Below, in pieces: positions 39,337 to 49,393 of a DNA stretch of 64,000 bases. Under the pieces are notes generated by a model, which did not search any database, had not been told where the DNA came from, and worked only from the letters and a program-made list of their open reading frames with translations. Every line of letters starts with the position of its first letter. Position 1 is the first letter of the stretch. Made by a program: the position numbers and the translations under genes. The stretch is from Flavobacteriales bacterium (lineage in GTDB: Bacteria > Bacteroidota > Bacteroidia > Flavobacteriales_F > PHOS-HE28): contig JAEUTA010000029.1 in NCBI GenBank assembly GCA_016788205.1, positions 62,001 through 126,000 of the forward strand, written 5' to 3'.

Positions 39337-41475
39337 GTGGTATCACGATCGTTCTTCCGTGGGTGCTTGCTGGCGACGATGTTCCTGGTGCAAGTGCCGC
39401 TCCTAGCGGGTAAACTTCAAAAGGCATTCAAGGCCCTTGAGGTGCACGACTATTTCAAAGCCCGTGAACTTTTCCGCAAAGAGGTCCGGAAGCATCCTGC
39501 CGCGGCGTGGTATGGCCTCAGCGTGATCAGCGGTCGGGCGAACAATCCTTTCTTCGATCTCGATTCGGCTTATCAGTTCATCCTGAAGGCCGACCTGGCC
39601 TTTACAGGAACCCCCGATAAGGAGCGCGTCACGGTCGGCGCGTTGGGCGTCAGTCATACTTCCATCCAAACCCAGCGCGATCATATCTATGATCAGGCTT
39701 GGAACGTGGCTCGCGGGCAGAACACGGTGGCCGCCTATCACGCTTACTTGGACCGGTATCCGGCAGGCTCTCGGGCAGAAGAGGCCCGCACGATCATGTA
39801 TCACCTTGCGTTCCAGGAGGCCCGCTCGAGCAATACCGCCCAGTCCTACGAACGGTTCATCGATCGTTTCCCCCAGGCCCGCGAGGTCTACGAGGCGCGA
39901 ACGCGTCTTCAGGATGCGGTCTTCGAAGAGGCTACTCCGAGGAAGGACATCGTGTCTTTCTCCGCTTTCATCGCTGCGCATCCCGAGAACCCGAACGTGC
40001 GCGTTGCGGAGGATGCGATCTTCCGGCTTAGCACACCCTCACGCACCATTGCGGAGTATCGGGCGTTCATCACAACGTTCCCGGACAATCATCGTGTGCC
40101 GGATGCGTGGCGCAGCATCTACGAAGTATACAGCCGCGACTTGAGCGTTGGCACCATCACCCGCTTCATCGCCGAATATCCTGAGTATCCGTTCATGGAG
40201 GAGCTGGTGGACGATTACAAGACGGCCAGCTTGGAATTGCTGCCCTTCCGCCGGGAGGGCAAGTGGGGGTTCATCGATACGGAAGGTGTAGAGCGCATCA
40301 AAGCCGACCATGATTGGGTGGAGCCGTTCCGTTCCGGGCAGGCGGTGGTTAGCATGAACGAGCGCGTGGGTACGGTGAATCGGACGGGCCGCGTTGTGGT
40401 GCCCATCGAGTACGATGAGGTGAACGATGCCATGGAAGGCACCTTCGTGGTGGAGCGAGCGAACCGTTTCGGCGCTGTCGATCGCGGAGGGGACCTGGTG
40501 GTGGATATGGTATTCACCGATCTGGGCGACTTCTCAGAGGGCTTGGCCTATGCAGAGGACCATGGCAAGTACGGTTATGTGAACGCGCGTGGTGAATCGG
40601 TGATCAGCGCTGCGTATTCGTCGGCGGCATCCTTCCACAAGGGAAGGGCCGTGGTGGAGCATGAAGGAAGATACGGTGTCATCGACCGTTCGGGCATGGC
40701 TGTTCTACCCATCGAATATGATTGGGTGGAGGGTTACGAGCATGGCCTTTCGCGGGTGCGCAAGAATGGTAAGATGGGCGTTGCCAACGTCTTTGGGGAG
40801 CTGGTGATACAGCCCATGCATGATCATATCGGCACCTTCCAGGATGGACTCGCTTTGGTGGTGGATGGGAACCGTTGCGGTTACGTGGATAGCACCGGCC
40901 GCTTCATCGTGGCACAGGACTATGAGGCGGTCACCGATGTGAATACATGGGGTGATTTCAACAAGGGCCATGCTGAAGTGCGGTCAGGCGGTAAGCATGG
41001 CGTGATCGACACCAAGGGCCAGCGCATCATTCCGCTCCAGTACGCGGATGTGGGCGGAACGAGCGGACCGTTGTTCGCGGTGAAGAAGAAGAACAAGTGG
41101 GCATTCGTTGATGCCCGTAACATGATGGTGGTGGATGCGCGCTACGATCAGGTCTGGGACTTCGTTCAGGGCGTAGCACGCGTGAAGGTGGGTGAGTTCT
41201 TCGGCGCCATCGATACCACGGGACGCGAGGTGATCCCGCCGAGCAACACGTCCCTTTCCGATGCGCAGTACGGGTATATCGTTGGAGGATCTTCCCGCAC
41301 TGGTGTCTACGATGGTGGGGGTAGGCTCGTCATTCCTGCGGAGCACGATAGCATCGTCCTCATCTCCGCAACGGTGGCCAAGGTCACCAACGGGGAGCGT
41401 TCCGCTTACCGTTCCTTGTCTGATGCACGGTACATCTGGAAGGAGGAAGGCTTCAGCGTTGCATCAGCGCAATAG
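39337..41475 (+). CDS. Secreted protein with TPR-like and 11 WG repeats
   Basis: 712 residues. A signal peptide is present from the GTG ('MVSRSFFRGCLLATMFLVQ'). Residues of about 30-290 are helical repeats of the tetratricopeptide type ('YHAYLDRYPAGSRAEEA', 'YERFIDRFPQAREVYEA'). From about 300 there are eleven WG repeats of 35-40 residues (for example 'KWGFIDTEGVERIKA', 'KHGVIDTKGQRIIPLQY'), each with the GxxDxxG core, probably forming a beta-propeller-like or solenoid array. Role unknown; such proteins are common and probably envelope-located. The 12 bases at its end overlap the convergent giant gene. Confidence 0.88.
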   Translation: MVSRSFFRGCLLATMFLVQVPLLAGKLQKAFKALEVHDYFKARELFRKEVRKHPAAAWYGLSVISGRANNPFFDLDSAYQFILKADLAFTGTPDKERVTVGALGVSHTSIQTQRDHIYDQAWNVARGQNTVAAYHAYLDRYPAGSRAEEARTIMYHLAFQEARSSNTAQSYERFIDRFPQAREVYEARTRLQDAVFEEATPRKDIVSFSAFIAAHPENPNVRVAEDAIFRLSTPSRTIAEYRAFITTFPDNHRVPDAWRSIYEVYSRDLSVGTITRFIAEYPEYPFMEELVDDYKTASLELLPFRREGKWGFIDTEGVERIKADHDWVEPFRSGQAVVSMNERVGTVNRTGRVVVPIEYDEVNDAMEGTFVVERANRFGAVDRGGDLVVDMVFTDLGDFSEGLAYAEDHGKYGYVNARGESVISAAYSSAASFHKGRAVVEHEGRYGVIDRSGMAVLPIEYDWVEGYEHGLSRVRKNGKMGVANVFGELVIQPMHDHIGTFQDGLALVVDGNRCGYVDSTGRFIVAQDYEAVTDVNTWGDFNKGHAEVRSGGKHGVIDTKGQRIIPLQYADVGGTSGPLFAVKKKNKWAFVDARNMMVVDARYDQVWDFVQGVARVKVGEFFGAIDTTGREVIPPSNTSLSDAQYGYIVGGSSRTGVYDGGGRLVIPAEHDSIVLISATVAKVTNGERSAYRSLSDARYIWKEEGFSVASAQ

Positions 41476-44400
41476 GGTCACGTGCCCCACAAGGCGCTCA
41501 TTCTTCACACCTTCAGGACCCAGCACGCGATAGTGTAGCGTCCATACATAGACGCCGTCTTGTGCGGCTACGCCGTTGTACTGGCCGTCCCAACCGGCAC
41601 TTCTGTCATCCGTTGTGTGGATGCGTTCGCCCCAGCGGTCGAAGATGTCCAGTTGATATCGATCCAGCGGACCGGCGATGGAGGGTAGGAATAGATCATT
41701 GTCACCGTCACCGTTCGGCGTGAACGTGTTCGGAACGAAGATGTAGGTTCCACAATCCGCCGGGGAAACGATGATCGTAGCCCGCGCATCGATGCACTCG
41801 CCGGTGGCGTGTACACCGTAGGTGCCAGGTGCATCTATGGAGAGCATGGCTCCCGTGCTTCCTGTGGTCCATGTGTACGAAGCACCCGCGATGAACGGGG
41901 CTTGGAGCAAATCCATGGCTCCGTTGCACAATTCGCGGTCGGGGCCAAGGTCGATCCGCGTGGTCATCGGGCGTGTGCTCACGCGGATGATGTCGCTAGC
42001 CGTGCATCCTAGACTGTCCAATGTGACCGTGTACGTGCCGGCTTCCTCTACAACGATGGAGTTGTTCGTCGCTCCTGTTGACCAGAGGATGTGTGCGTTC
42101 GTTGGCAGTATGCTGAGTTCCGTTGACTCCCCTTCGCAGATCGTGCGGTCCGCACCAAGTTGGGGCGGCTGAAGCGCGAAGACGTTCACGGTGATATCGT
42201 CCTCCGCTGAGCAACCGCTTACGGCAATGGTCACGTTATACGTTCCAGCACTGTTCACGCTGATGGTGGGGGAGGTGGCTCCGGTGTTCCATTGATAGAG
42301 CGCACCGGGATAAGTGGCGTCCAGTGTAGTACTGCCCCCCGCGCAGATGGTGATGTCGCTACCGAGGTCCAGGTCGCTGGTGCTGAAAACGTTGACATAG
42401 ATGCTATCGCGAACGGTACAGGTGTTGCGAGTCGCATCCACCCAATAGTAGCCTTCGGTCGCCACGACGCGTTCTTCCGTGTCAGAGCCATCATCCCAAG
42501 CGTAGGATGTGCCCGCCTCATTCACCAGAAGCAGTAGGTCCGCGCCGGAGCAGATGGTGGTGTCGCTACCGAGGAGGAGGCTGGGCCCTTCCAACTGGGT
42601 CACTTCCACGGCGTCGCTGGACGAGCAACCGCTCACGCTCACCGTCACGGAGACGGTTCCTGCATGTGAAGCGGTATAGGTAGGTTCGGTACTTCCGTCC
42701 TGCCACAGATAGCTGGCATCCACGGTAGTGGCATCGAAAGTCGTTGTCGTGGTAGGGCAAAGCGGTACGTCAGCCCCCAAGTTCACCGCTGGCAGCGGGT
42801 TGAAAACCACATTGATGGCATCCGTGAGCGTGCACTGCCCCACATGCACTTCCACTGCGTATTCACCACTGTAGCTAACGACGCGTACGGCGCCGGTGGA
42901 TCCATCATCCCACACGTAGGTGGCACCAGCGGTGGTGGCGTCCAACTGCAACACTTCACCTTCACAAAGCGCCTGGTCGGCACCCAGGGAGACTTGATCG
43001 ATTCCAACGTAGTTCACTTCGATGGTATCGCGCACCTCGCACCCGCTGGAGGTGGTGAACGATAAGCGGTACGTGCCGGCCTGTTCGACCGTGATGGTGC
43101 TCGACCCGTTCGTGCCGTTCCATACCGCGGTTCCCGCAGGAAGGTCCGATCCGAGCAGCAGCGTTTGTCCGGGGCAGAGTGTGGTATCCGCTCCCAACGA
43201 ATAGTTGAACGATCCGAATGTCACCGTGAGCATATCCGTAGCAACGCAACCGTTCAGTTCGACCTCCACGTTGTATGGTCCATTGATGTCCACTTCGATG
43301 GTAGGCGTGGTAGCTCCTGTGCTCCAGACGTAATTAGCACCTGGCCAGGTGGCATCCAGGGTGGTCGTCGTTTCACCGGCGCAGAATACTTGATCAGCTC
43401 CCAGATCCACCTGCGGCATGGGGTTCATGGTCACATCCACGGCGTCGGTCACGCTGCACAAGCCGGTGGAGACCGTGACGGAATAGGTACCGGAGCTTGT
43501 CACGGTGATCGTTGGTGTCGTCGCTCCGGTGCTCCACACGTAGGAGGAACCCGGCGTTGTGGCATCCAGGATCACTTGCTCTCCTTCGCAGATCACCTGG
43601 TCAGGGCCGAGGTCCACGCTGGTGGCGGAAAGCACGCTCACGTCGATGGCGTCCGAAGCGATGCACCCGTTCAAGTCCACATCCACGCTGAACGTACCAG
43701 TTGAATTGACGGTGATGGTGGGTGTTGACGCCCCGGAGCTCCACGCGTAGGAAGCACCCGGCCACGTGGCATCGAGCAGGATATCTTCACCGGCGCAGAG
43801 CGTGACATCGTTGCCCAGGTCCACCTGCGGCATGGGGTTCACGGTCACGTCCACGGCGTCTGTCACGCTGCACAAGCCGGTGGACACCGTGACGGAATAG
43901 ATACCGGAGGTTGTCACAGTGATCGTTGGTGTCGTCGCTCCGGTGCTCCAGACGTAGGACGAACCCGGCGTTGTGGCATCCAGGATCACTTGCTCTCCTT
44001 CGCAGATCACCTGGTCAGGGCCGAGGTCCACGCTGGTGGCGGAAAGCACGTTCACGTCGATAGCGTCCGAAGCGATGCACCCGTTCAGGTCCACATCCAC
44101 GCTGAACGTACCAGTTGAATTGACGGTGATGGTGGGTGTTGACGCCCCGGAGCTCCATGCGTAGGAAGCACCCGGCCACGTGGCATCCAGCAGGATGTCT
44201 TCACCGGCGCAGAGCGTGACATCGTTGCCAAGGTCCACCTGCGGCATTGGGTTCACGGTCACGTCCACGGCGTCGGTCACGCTGCACAAGCCGGTGGACA
44301 CCGTGACGGAATAGGTACCGGAGGTTGTCACAGTGATCGTTGGTGTCGTCGCTCCGTTGCTCCACACGTAGGAAGAACCTGGCGTTGTGGCATCCAGGAT

Positions 44401-47400
44401 CACTTGTTCTCCTTCGCAGATCACCTGATCAGGGCCGACGTCCACGCTGGTGGCGGAAAGCACGTTCACGTCGATAGCGTCCGAAGCGATGCACCCGTTC
44501 AGGTCCACATCCACGCTGAACGTACCAGTTGAATTGACGGTGATGGTGGGTGTTGACGCCCCGGAGCTCCACGCGTAGGAAGCACCCGGCCACGTGGCAT
44601 CGAGCAGGATGTCTTCACCAGCGCATAGCGTGACATCATTGCCAAGGTCCACCTGCGGCATTGGGTTCACGGTCACGTCCACGGCGTCGGTCACGCTGCA
44701 CGTTCCTTGTGTAACGGTCACGGAGAACGTGCCCGTGCTGTTCACGGTGATCGTTGGTGTGCTCGCCCCCGTGCTCCACACGTAGGTGGCTCCTGGGAGC
44801 GAGGCATCCAGCACAACGGTTTCACCCTGACAACGCACGGCGTCGGGGCCCAGATCGATGGAACCGGGTGTTGCGTAGGTGACAACCACCGCATCGTTGG
44901 CCGTGCAGTTCGCGGTGTTCGTAACCGTGACGGTGTAGGTGCCCCCTGTGGTAACCGTGATCGTAGGCGTGATTGCTCCAGTGCTCCACGCATAGGTGAA
45001 GCCCGGTCCAGTAGCGTCGAGGATCAGGGTTTCGGTAGGACAAAGAAGTACATCAGGGCCAAGAGAAACGCTTGGCAGTTGAGAGATGCTCACCACGATC
45101 GCATCGCTCACGGTGCAGGAGCCTTGCGTAACGATCACGGAGTAGTTTCCGCCACTGCTTACGGTGATCGTCGGTGTGGTGGCTCCGGTGTTCCACACAT
45201 AACTAGCTCCCGGTGTAGTGGCATCCAATGTGAGCGCCTCGCCCTGACACAAAGTGGTGTCGGCCCCCAGGTCGATGGGGGCGGGGGAGGCATAGGTCAC
45301 GGTGATCGCATCGTTCGCCGTACAGCCGTTCACATCGGTCAGTTCAACATCATAGGTTCCACCGGTCGTCACCGTGTAGGTGGAATTCGTGGAGCCGTCC
45401 TGCCACACGTGACTCGCACCGGGTCGTGCAGCGTCAAGAATGAGTTGCGTGCCCGGGCACAGTGTTACGTCCGGTCCCAAGTCCACCGTCGCAGCGGGCC
45501 ACTCGGTGATGGTGATGTTGTCGGTGGATGTGCAGTTGTTCGCTGTCACCGTCACATCGTAAATGCCTGCAGCAACATCCAGCGTAGCCGTGTGCTCTCC
45601 CGTATTCCACGTGTAGGTCGCTTCGGCGGTCGTCGCATCCAACGTTACGGTCGTTCCCGGACAGATCATCGCATCCGGTCCCAGTTCGATCACCGGCAAG
45701 GGAGTCACGACCACGTTAACGGAATCGCGCACCGTGCAACCGTTCAAGGCCACATCCACCCAGTAAGTACCAGCTGTGGAAACACCGATGGTGGCTGTTC
45801 CATCACCCGTGCTCCACGTGTAGCCGGCCCCAGCTACCAATGCACCGATGGTAGCGGCTTGCCCCTGGCAGATCGTGATATCGGGGCCCAAGTCCACAGT
45901 TTGCAACACGAAATGCGAAAGCGTGAAGCTGTCGTTCGCGGAACAGCCGTTCACCGTCACTTCCACATCGTACGTGCCCGGGGAAGTCGCCGCTAACGTG
46001 GGCGCCGTGGATCCATCCTGCCATACATACGAAGCTCCAGCGGTGGTGGCATCCAACGTGACGACCGTACCGGGGCACACGGTCTGGTCCGGGCCCAGGT
46101 CCGCGAGGGGTAATGGCCTGAAGTTCACGTTCACCGCATCGGTCGCGTCGCAATCATCCACGGTCACGGTCACGTCATAGGTGCCGTTGGTGGTCGGGGA
46201 GAAGGTGGCACCCGTGGATCCATCCTGCCAGACATAGCTGCCGTTGGTAGTGGTGGCGTCCAGCAGCACCACATCGCCACTGCACACGTCCACATCGGCG
46301 CCAAGATCCACGGTAGGGAGCGGTGTATAGACGATATCCACCGCGTCGGTGGCCGGGCAATTGTTGCGTGTCACCTGCACGGAATACGTTCCCGGCCCGG
46401 TCACGGTATATGTGCCGTTGGTGCTGCCATCCTGCCAGACGTAGGTAGCTCCGGGCAGCGTGGCGTTCAATACCGTTGTCTCTCCAACGCACAGCGTTCG
46501 ATCAGGCCCCAGGTTCACCACCGGGAGCGCGTTATAATTAACGGTGATGGCATCCGTGGCCGGGCAGCCATTGGCGGTAACGGTAACACTGTACGTTCCG
46601 GGTCCGCTCACCACGTACCCCGGGTCGGTGGATCCATCCTGCCATACATAACTGCCGCCCGGCACTGCGGCGTCCAACACCAGGTTCTGGCCTGCGCACA
46701 GTGTCGCATTCGGTCCCAGGTCGAATACCGGCAGGGGTGTCACGTTCACGATCACCTCATCGCGCAGGCGCATGGTGCCCTGCATGGTCACATCGTCGAT
46801 GCCGAAATCGTTCCCTATACCATCACCGGACATCACACGCAGGCAGGCATTGACGTTCGTAACGCCTACGCCCGAGGTCCAGGTCTGGGTAATGGTCTGC
46901 CACCCGGCGTTGAAAGCGGGCATGTTCACCTCGGGACCTACCGGGGAGCCGTTCACCCACCATTGCAACCGGGCGGGGATGTCGTTGGTGAGGGTACGCG
47001 CGCGGTAGCGCAGGGTATAGGTCTGTTGGGGACAGACCACCACGTCCTGGCAGTACACGTTCCACAGGGCCGATGGCCAGCCCGAATTCACCATCATGAA
47101 ATTGCCGGTCCCCGTGCCGAAGAAGTTGGGGTGATAGGTGGCGGCATTGGTACCCACCCAATAGTTCCCTTCGGCAACCAATACGGTGCTGTGGTTGAAC
47201 TGCGTGTTGAAACCGGTGGCACCCGCGCTGAAGTCACTGTTGGGGAACAACTGCGCGCTCGTGTAGATCGCTTCGCCCCAGAACGTTCCGGCCGAGCCTA
47301 CCACGATGGATTGGGAGCTGGCACCGGTGCTCCACAGGTAGTTCGGGTAGCCAGCCGGGGCGGTCAACGTCACCGTTTGTCCTTGGCAGATGGTGTGGTC

Positions 47401-47496
47401 GTTGCCGAGATCAATGGAGCACGCCTGTCCCATGGCCCCTTCGCTCGCAAGCAACAGGCTGAACATCAGGGGCACTATGCGCCGGTGTACGTTCAC
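41464..47496 (-). CDS. Giant repeat protein with T9SS type B sorting domain
   Basis: 2,010 residues: signal peptide ('MNVHRRIVPLMFSLLLASEG'), about 25 repeats of 65-80 residues of the PKD/Ig-like kind, and a CHU_C (gliding-motility-associated) C-terminal domain ('NTFTPNGDGDNDLF', 'IFDRWGERIH', 'DGQYNGVAAQDGVYVWTLHY'). Each repeat follows 'DLGPDxxLCxGExxxLDAT', 'YVWSTGAxTPTITV', 'GTYSVTVTxxxC', with two Cys that could pair. The first repeat is interrupted by about 180 residues resembling a carbohydrate-binding jelly roll. Three DNA units near 43.4-44.7 kb are almost identical. It is probably a cell-surface adhesin or stalk exported by T9SS. GTG at 47496 is chosen because a -7 box is 24 bases upstream and the signal peptide begins there; a reading from 47592 has no signal peptide. 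Confidence 0.9.
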   Translation of the reverse strand: MNVHRRIVPLMFSLLLASEGAMGQACSIDLGNDHTICQGQTVTLTAPAGYPNYLWSTGASSQSIVVGSAGTFWGEAIYTSAQLFPNSDFSAGATGFNTQFNHSTVLVAEGNYWVGTNAATYHPNFFGTGTGNFMMVNSGWPSALWNVYCQDVVVCPQQTYTLRYRARTLTNDIPARLQWWVNGSPVGPEVNMPAFNAGWQTITQTWTSGVGVTNVNACLRVMSGDGIGNDFGIDDVTMQGTMRLRDEVIVNVTPLPVFDLGPNATLCAGQNLVLDAAVPGGSYVWQDGSTDPGYVVSGPGTYSVTVTANGCPATDAITVNYNALPVVNLGPDRTLCVGETTVLNATLPGATYVWQDGSTNGTYTVTGPGTYSVQVTRNNCPATDAVDIVYTPLPTVDLGADVDVCSGDVVLLDATTTNGSYVWQDGSTGATFSPTTNGTYDVTVTVDDCDATDAVNVNFRPLPLADLGPDQTVCPGTVVTLDATTAGASYVWQDGSTAPTLAATSPGTYDVEVTVNGCSANDSFTLSHFVLQTVDLGPDITICQGQAATIGALVAGAGYTWSTGDGTATIGVSTAGTYWVDVALNGCTVRDSVNVVVTPLPVIELGPDAMICPGTTVTLDATTAEATYTWNTGEHTATLDVAAGIYDVTVTANNCTSTDNITITEWPAATVDLGPDVTLCPGTQLILDAARPGASHVWQDGSTNSTYTVTTGGTYDVELTDVNGCTANDAITVTYASPAPIDLGADTTLCQGEALTLDATTPGASYVWNTGATTPTITVSSGGNYSVIVTQGSCTVSDAIVVSISQLPSVSLGPDVLLCPTETLILDATGPGFTYAWSTGAITPTITVTTGGTYTVTVTNTANCTANDAVVVTYATPGSIDLGPDAVRCQGETVVLDASLPGATYVWSTGASTPTITVNSTGTFSVTVTQGTCSVTDAVDVTVNPMPQVDLGNDVTLCAGEDILLDATWPGASYAWSSGASTPTITVNSTGTFSVDVDLNGCIASDAIDVNVLSATSVDVGPDQVICEGEQVILDATTPGSSYVWSNGATTPTITVTTSGTYSVTVSTGLCSVTDAVDVTVNPMPQVDLGNDVTLCAGEDILLDATWPGASYAWSSGASTPTITVNSTGTFSVDVDLNGCIASDAIDVNVLSATSVDLGPDQVICEGEQVILDATTPGSSYVWSTGATTPTITVTTSGIYSVTVSTGLCSVTDAVDVTVNPMPQVDLGNDVTLCAGEDILLDATWPGASYAWSSGASTPTITVNSTGTFSVDVDLNGCIASDAIDVSVLSATSVDLGPDQVICEGEQVILDATTPGSSYVWSTGATTPTITVTSSGTYSVTVSTGLCSVTDAVDVTMNPMPQVDLGADQVFCAGETTTTLDATWPGANYVWSTGATTPTIEVDINGPYNVEVELNGCVATDMLTVTFGSFNYSLGADTTLCPGQTLLLGSDLPAGTAVWNGTNGSSTITVEQAGTYRLSFTTSSGCEVRDTIEVNYVGIDQVSLGADQALCEGEVLQLDATTAGATYVWDDGSTGAVRVVSYSGEYAVEVHVGQCTLTDAINVVFNPLPAVNLGADVPLCPTTTTTFDATTVDASYLWQDGSTEPTYTASHAGTVSVTVSVSGCSSSDAVEVTQLEGPSLLLGSDTTICSGADLLLLVNEAGTSYAWDDGSDTEERVVATEGYYWVDATRNTCTVRDSIYVNVFSTSDLDLGSDITICAGGSTTLDATYPGALYQWNTGATSPTISVNSAGTYNVTIAVSGCSAEDDITVNVFALQPPQLGADRTICEGESTELSILPTNAHILWSTGATNNSIVVEEAGTYTVTLDSLGCTASDIIRVSTRPMTTRIDLGPDRELCNGAMDLLQAPFIAGASYTWTTGSTGAMLSIDAPGTYGVHATGECIDARATIIVSPADCGTYIFVPNTFTPNGDGDNDLFLPSIAGPLDRYQLDIFDRWGERIHTTDDRSAGWDGQYNGVAAQDGVYVWTLHYRVLGPEGVKNERLVGHVTLLR
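43410..44651. repeat. Three tandem 414-bp units inside the giant gene
   Basis: Units at 43410-43823, 43824-44237 and 44238-44651, with a partial fourth to about 44700. The marker CCTGCGG falls at 43410, 43824, 44238 and 44652, exactly 414 bases apart. Each unit encodes 138 residues, that is two repeat domains. Near-identity at silent positions points to recent unequal recombination, and copy number may vary between cells. Confidence 0.95.
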
Positions 47497-47520
47497 TTCG
47501 GAATAGGGGCTTCCACGACC

Positions 47521-47528
47521 CAAAGTTC
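47521..47528 (-). promoter_or_regulatory. -7 box of the giant repeat gene
   Basis: GAACTTTG on the minus strand, 24 bases before the GTG at 47496. Confidence 0.5.
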
Positions 47529-47651
47529 GGGCCATTCGTGGCAAAAGACGAGGCTTGGACAGGGAACGTTGCTCACAACCAGGACGGCACAACCCGGCGT
47601 GGAGATGATGGGCGGCCTTGGCTCACCGTCAGGCCTTTGTAGAGGTTCGGT

Positions 47652-48302
47652 TCAACCGTTACAGATGAAGACCCGATTCATGCCCTCCGACCGCAGTTCG
47701 TTCACGCGGTTGAATATCCGCGAGGCGTGGTCGTACACGGCTTGGCAGCGCTTGTCACTGGCCTCGTCATAGGCCACGGTATTGAAGCAGACGATGCCTC
47801 CTTCCGCGCAGCGATCGCGCAAGCCATGGATGAAGGTGCGTGCATCCACCCCACGGGCAAGGTCCAGGTCATCGAAAAGGTCCACCAGCACCAAGTGGAA
47901 GCGTGCGCGCATGGCGTGTACCTGTATGGTGGCGTCGCCTATGACCACCTGCATATCGCGGTGGCGCGTAAGCCCGAAATGCCTTCTCGCGAGTTCCACC
48001 ATCGCCGGGTCCAGTTCCACAGCGGTGATGGGTGCGCCGATGCCGAGCTCTTCGCGCAGGATGGTCGGCACGCTACCACCGCCCAAGCCGAGCAGGAGCA
48101 CATCCCGCGGCGGTGTCGAGGCAAGGTCCAGGTGCGCGAACACGTCCTGCCACACCCGGTGCAACGCTCCGAAGCTCTGGTTGCCCTGCTCGGAGTTCAA
48201 CACCTTGCTGCCGGCCTCCCACCGCACGGTCAATTCGCCGTGACGGCCCGCAACGCGCTCTTCCAACGTGGGCCAGAGGAAGCTGAAATAGCGGCGTAAC
48301 AT
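47652..48302 (-). CDS. Spermidine-synthase-like methyltransferase-fold protein
   Basis: 216 residues, shorter than true spermidine synthases. The nucleotide site 'LLLGLGGGSVP' and the acidic 'ITAVELDPAMVELARRHF' and 'GDATIQV' blocks place it in the spermidine synthase / SpeE-like Rossmann family, and 'LVLVDLF' follows. The N-terminal strand domain that lines the polyamine site is short, so it may act on another substrate. It diverges from a cyclase gene, with only 53 bases between start codons. CACCTTTG ends 5 bases before the ATG. Confidence 0.8.
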   Translation of the reverse strand: MLRRYFSFLWPTLEERVAGRHGELTVRWEAGSKVLNSEQGNQSFGALHRVWQDVFAHLDLASTPPRDVLLLGLGGGSVPTILREELGIGAPITAVELDPAMVELARRHFGLTRHRDMQVVIGDATIQVHAMRARFHLVLVDLFDDLDLARGVDARTFIHGLRDRCAEGGIVCFNTVAYDEASDKRCQAVYDHASRIFNRVNELRSEGMNRVFICNG

Positions 48303-48307
48303 GCTGG

Positions 48308-48315
48308 CAAAGGTG
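48308..48315 (-). promoter_or_regulatory. -7 box of the SpeE-like gene
   Basis: CACCTTTG on the minus strand, 5 bases before the ATG. It is back to back with the cyclase promoter, 24 bases away. Confidence 0.5.
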
Positions 48316-48339
48316 CGGAGGCTTAGCTCGACCTCGCCT

Positions 48340-48347
48340 TACTTTCG
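48340..48347 (+). promoter_or_regulatory. -7 box of the first cyclase gene
   Basis: TACTTTCG, 8 bases before the TTG start at 48356. Confidence 0.6.
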
Positions 48348-48355
48348 CGATCCTT

Positions 48356-49393
48356 TTGACCGCCCTTACCCGATATAAGCTGCGCAAGCTGGCGAAGTAC
48401 ACCTTGGTCACCGTTGCGGTGGCGGTGGCTTTCATCCTGTACAGCGGCGAGGCGTTGGACCTGCAACTGGGTGCGTGGGCCCTGCTCGGCCTGTGGACCG
48501 GGATCCTGGAGGAGTATCTCTTCGGGCGCCGTTTCAGGGCCCTGGCCATCCCGCTACAGTTCGTGGGCAAGGTGCTCTTGGTGAATTTGCTCACCATCGC
48601 CCTGATCGGGCTGGCCTTCAAGATGGGCAGCGACCGTTTCCAGTGGTTCGCCGATGACAGGCCGGACAAGATGCAGCAGATCTTCCTGATGGCCCAGTTG
48701 TACAAGTTGATGTTGCGCGTGGTGGTGGTCACCTCCATTGCCATCCTGGTGGTGCAGGTGGAGGAATTGATGGGCCGCCGCATGTTCGTAGGGTTCCTGC
48801 TGGGGCGGTACGAAAGGCCCGTTGCAGAAGAGCGCGTGGTGCTCACCATGGACCTGGTGGGCAGCACCGGATCGGCCGAACGCATGGGCGACCTGCGCTA
48901 CTTCAGGTTCGTGAACACCACCTACTCGCTCATGACCGATGCCGTGCTGCGCAACGAGGCGGACATCCACAAATACGTGGGTGATGAGGTGATCTTCACC
49001 TGGCCCATGCACATCGGCGTACGTTACGAGAATTGCATGGATCTCTTCTTCGACATCCAGGAGCGCATCGCGCAGCATGCCGACGTGTTGAAAGGCGAGT
49101 TCGGCACGGTGCCACAATTCCGTGCGGCGCTCCACGGTGGCCGCGTGATCTCGGCGCAAGTGGGGCATACCAAGCGCTCGCTGGAACTTAGCGGCGACGT
49201 GATGAACAGCGTCTCCCGCATGTTGGGCGTGGCGAAGGACATGAAGGTGGATCTGCTCGTGAGCGCGGAGATGCTGGCCCGGTTGCCTGATGCGCACCAA
49301 CGCTTCAAGATCGGACCGGAGAACGTGGTGCCGGTGAAAGGTCGCAAGCGCGAAGTGCGCGTGCACAGCGTAGAACGCACCCATAAAGGATGA
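48356..49393 (+). CDS. Membrane-bound class III adenylate/guanylate cyclase
   Basis: 345 residues: four N-terminal membrane helices (about 13-30, 38-52, 66-88, 118-135), then the catalytic domain. Metal-binding Asp166 ('LTMDLVGSTGSAERMG') and Asp210 ('KYVGDEVIFTW') are present, as are the transition-state Asn284 and Arg288 ('MNSVSRM'), so it should be active. cAMP or cGMP cannot be decided from sequence. There is no Met for about 90 residues, and TTG lies 8 bases after a -7 box, so TTG is the likely start. The next gene overlaps by 4 bases. Confidence 0.9.
   Translation: MTALTRYKLRKLAKYTLVTVAVAVAFILYSGEALDLQLGAWALLGLWTGILEEYLFGRRFRALAIPLQFVGKVLLVNLLTIALIGLAFKMGSDRFQWFADDRPDKMQQIFLMAQLYKLMLRVVVVTSIAILVVQVEELMGRRMFVGFLLGRYERPVAEERVVLTMDLVGSTGSAERMGDLRYFRFVNTTYSLMTDAVLRNEADIHKYVGDEVIFTWPMHIGVRYENCMDLFFDIQERIAQHADVLKGEFGTVPQFRAALHGGRVISAQVGHTKRSLELSGDVMNSVSRMLGVAKDMKVDLLVSAEMLARLPDAHQRFKIGPENVVPVKGRKREVRVHSVERTHKG

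Noticed and set aside
43410..44651. Possible CRISPR-like or satellite array
   Set aside because: The 414-bp units are in frame and encode two repeat domains each; no short direct repeats with spacers.
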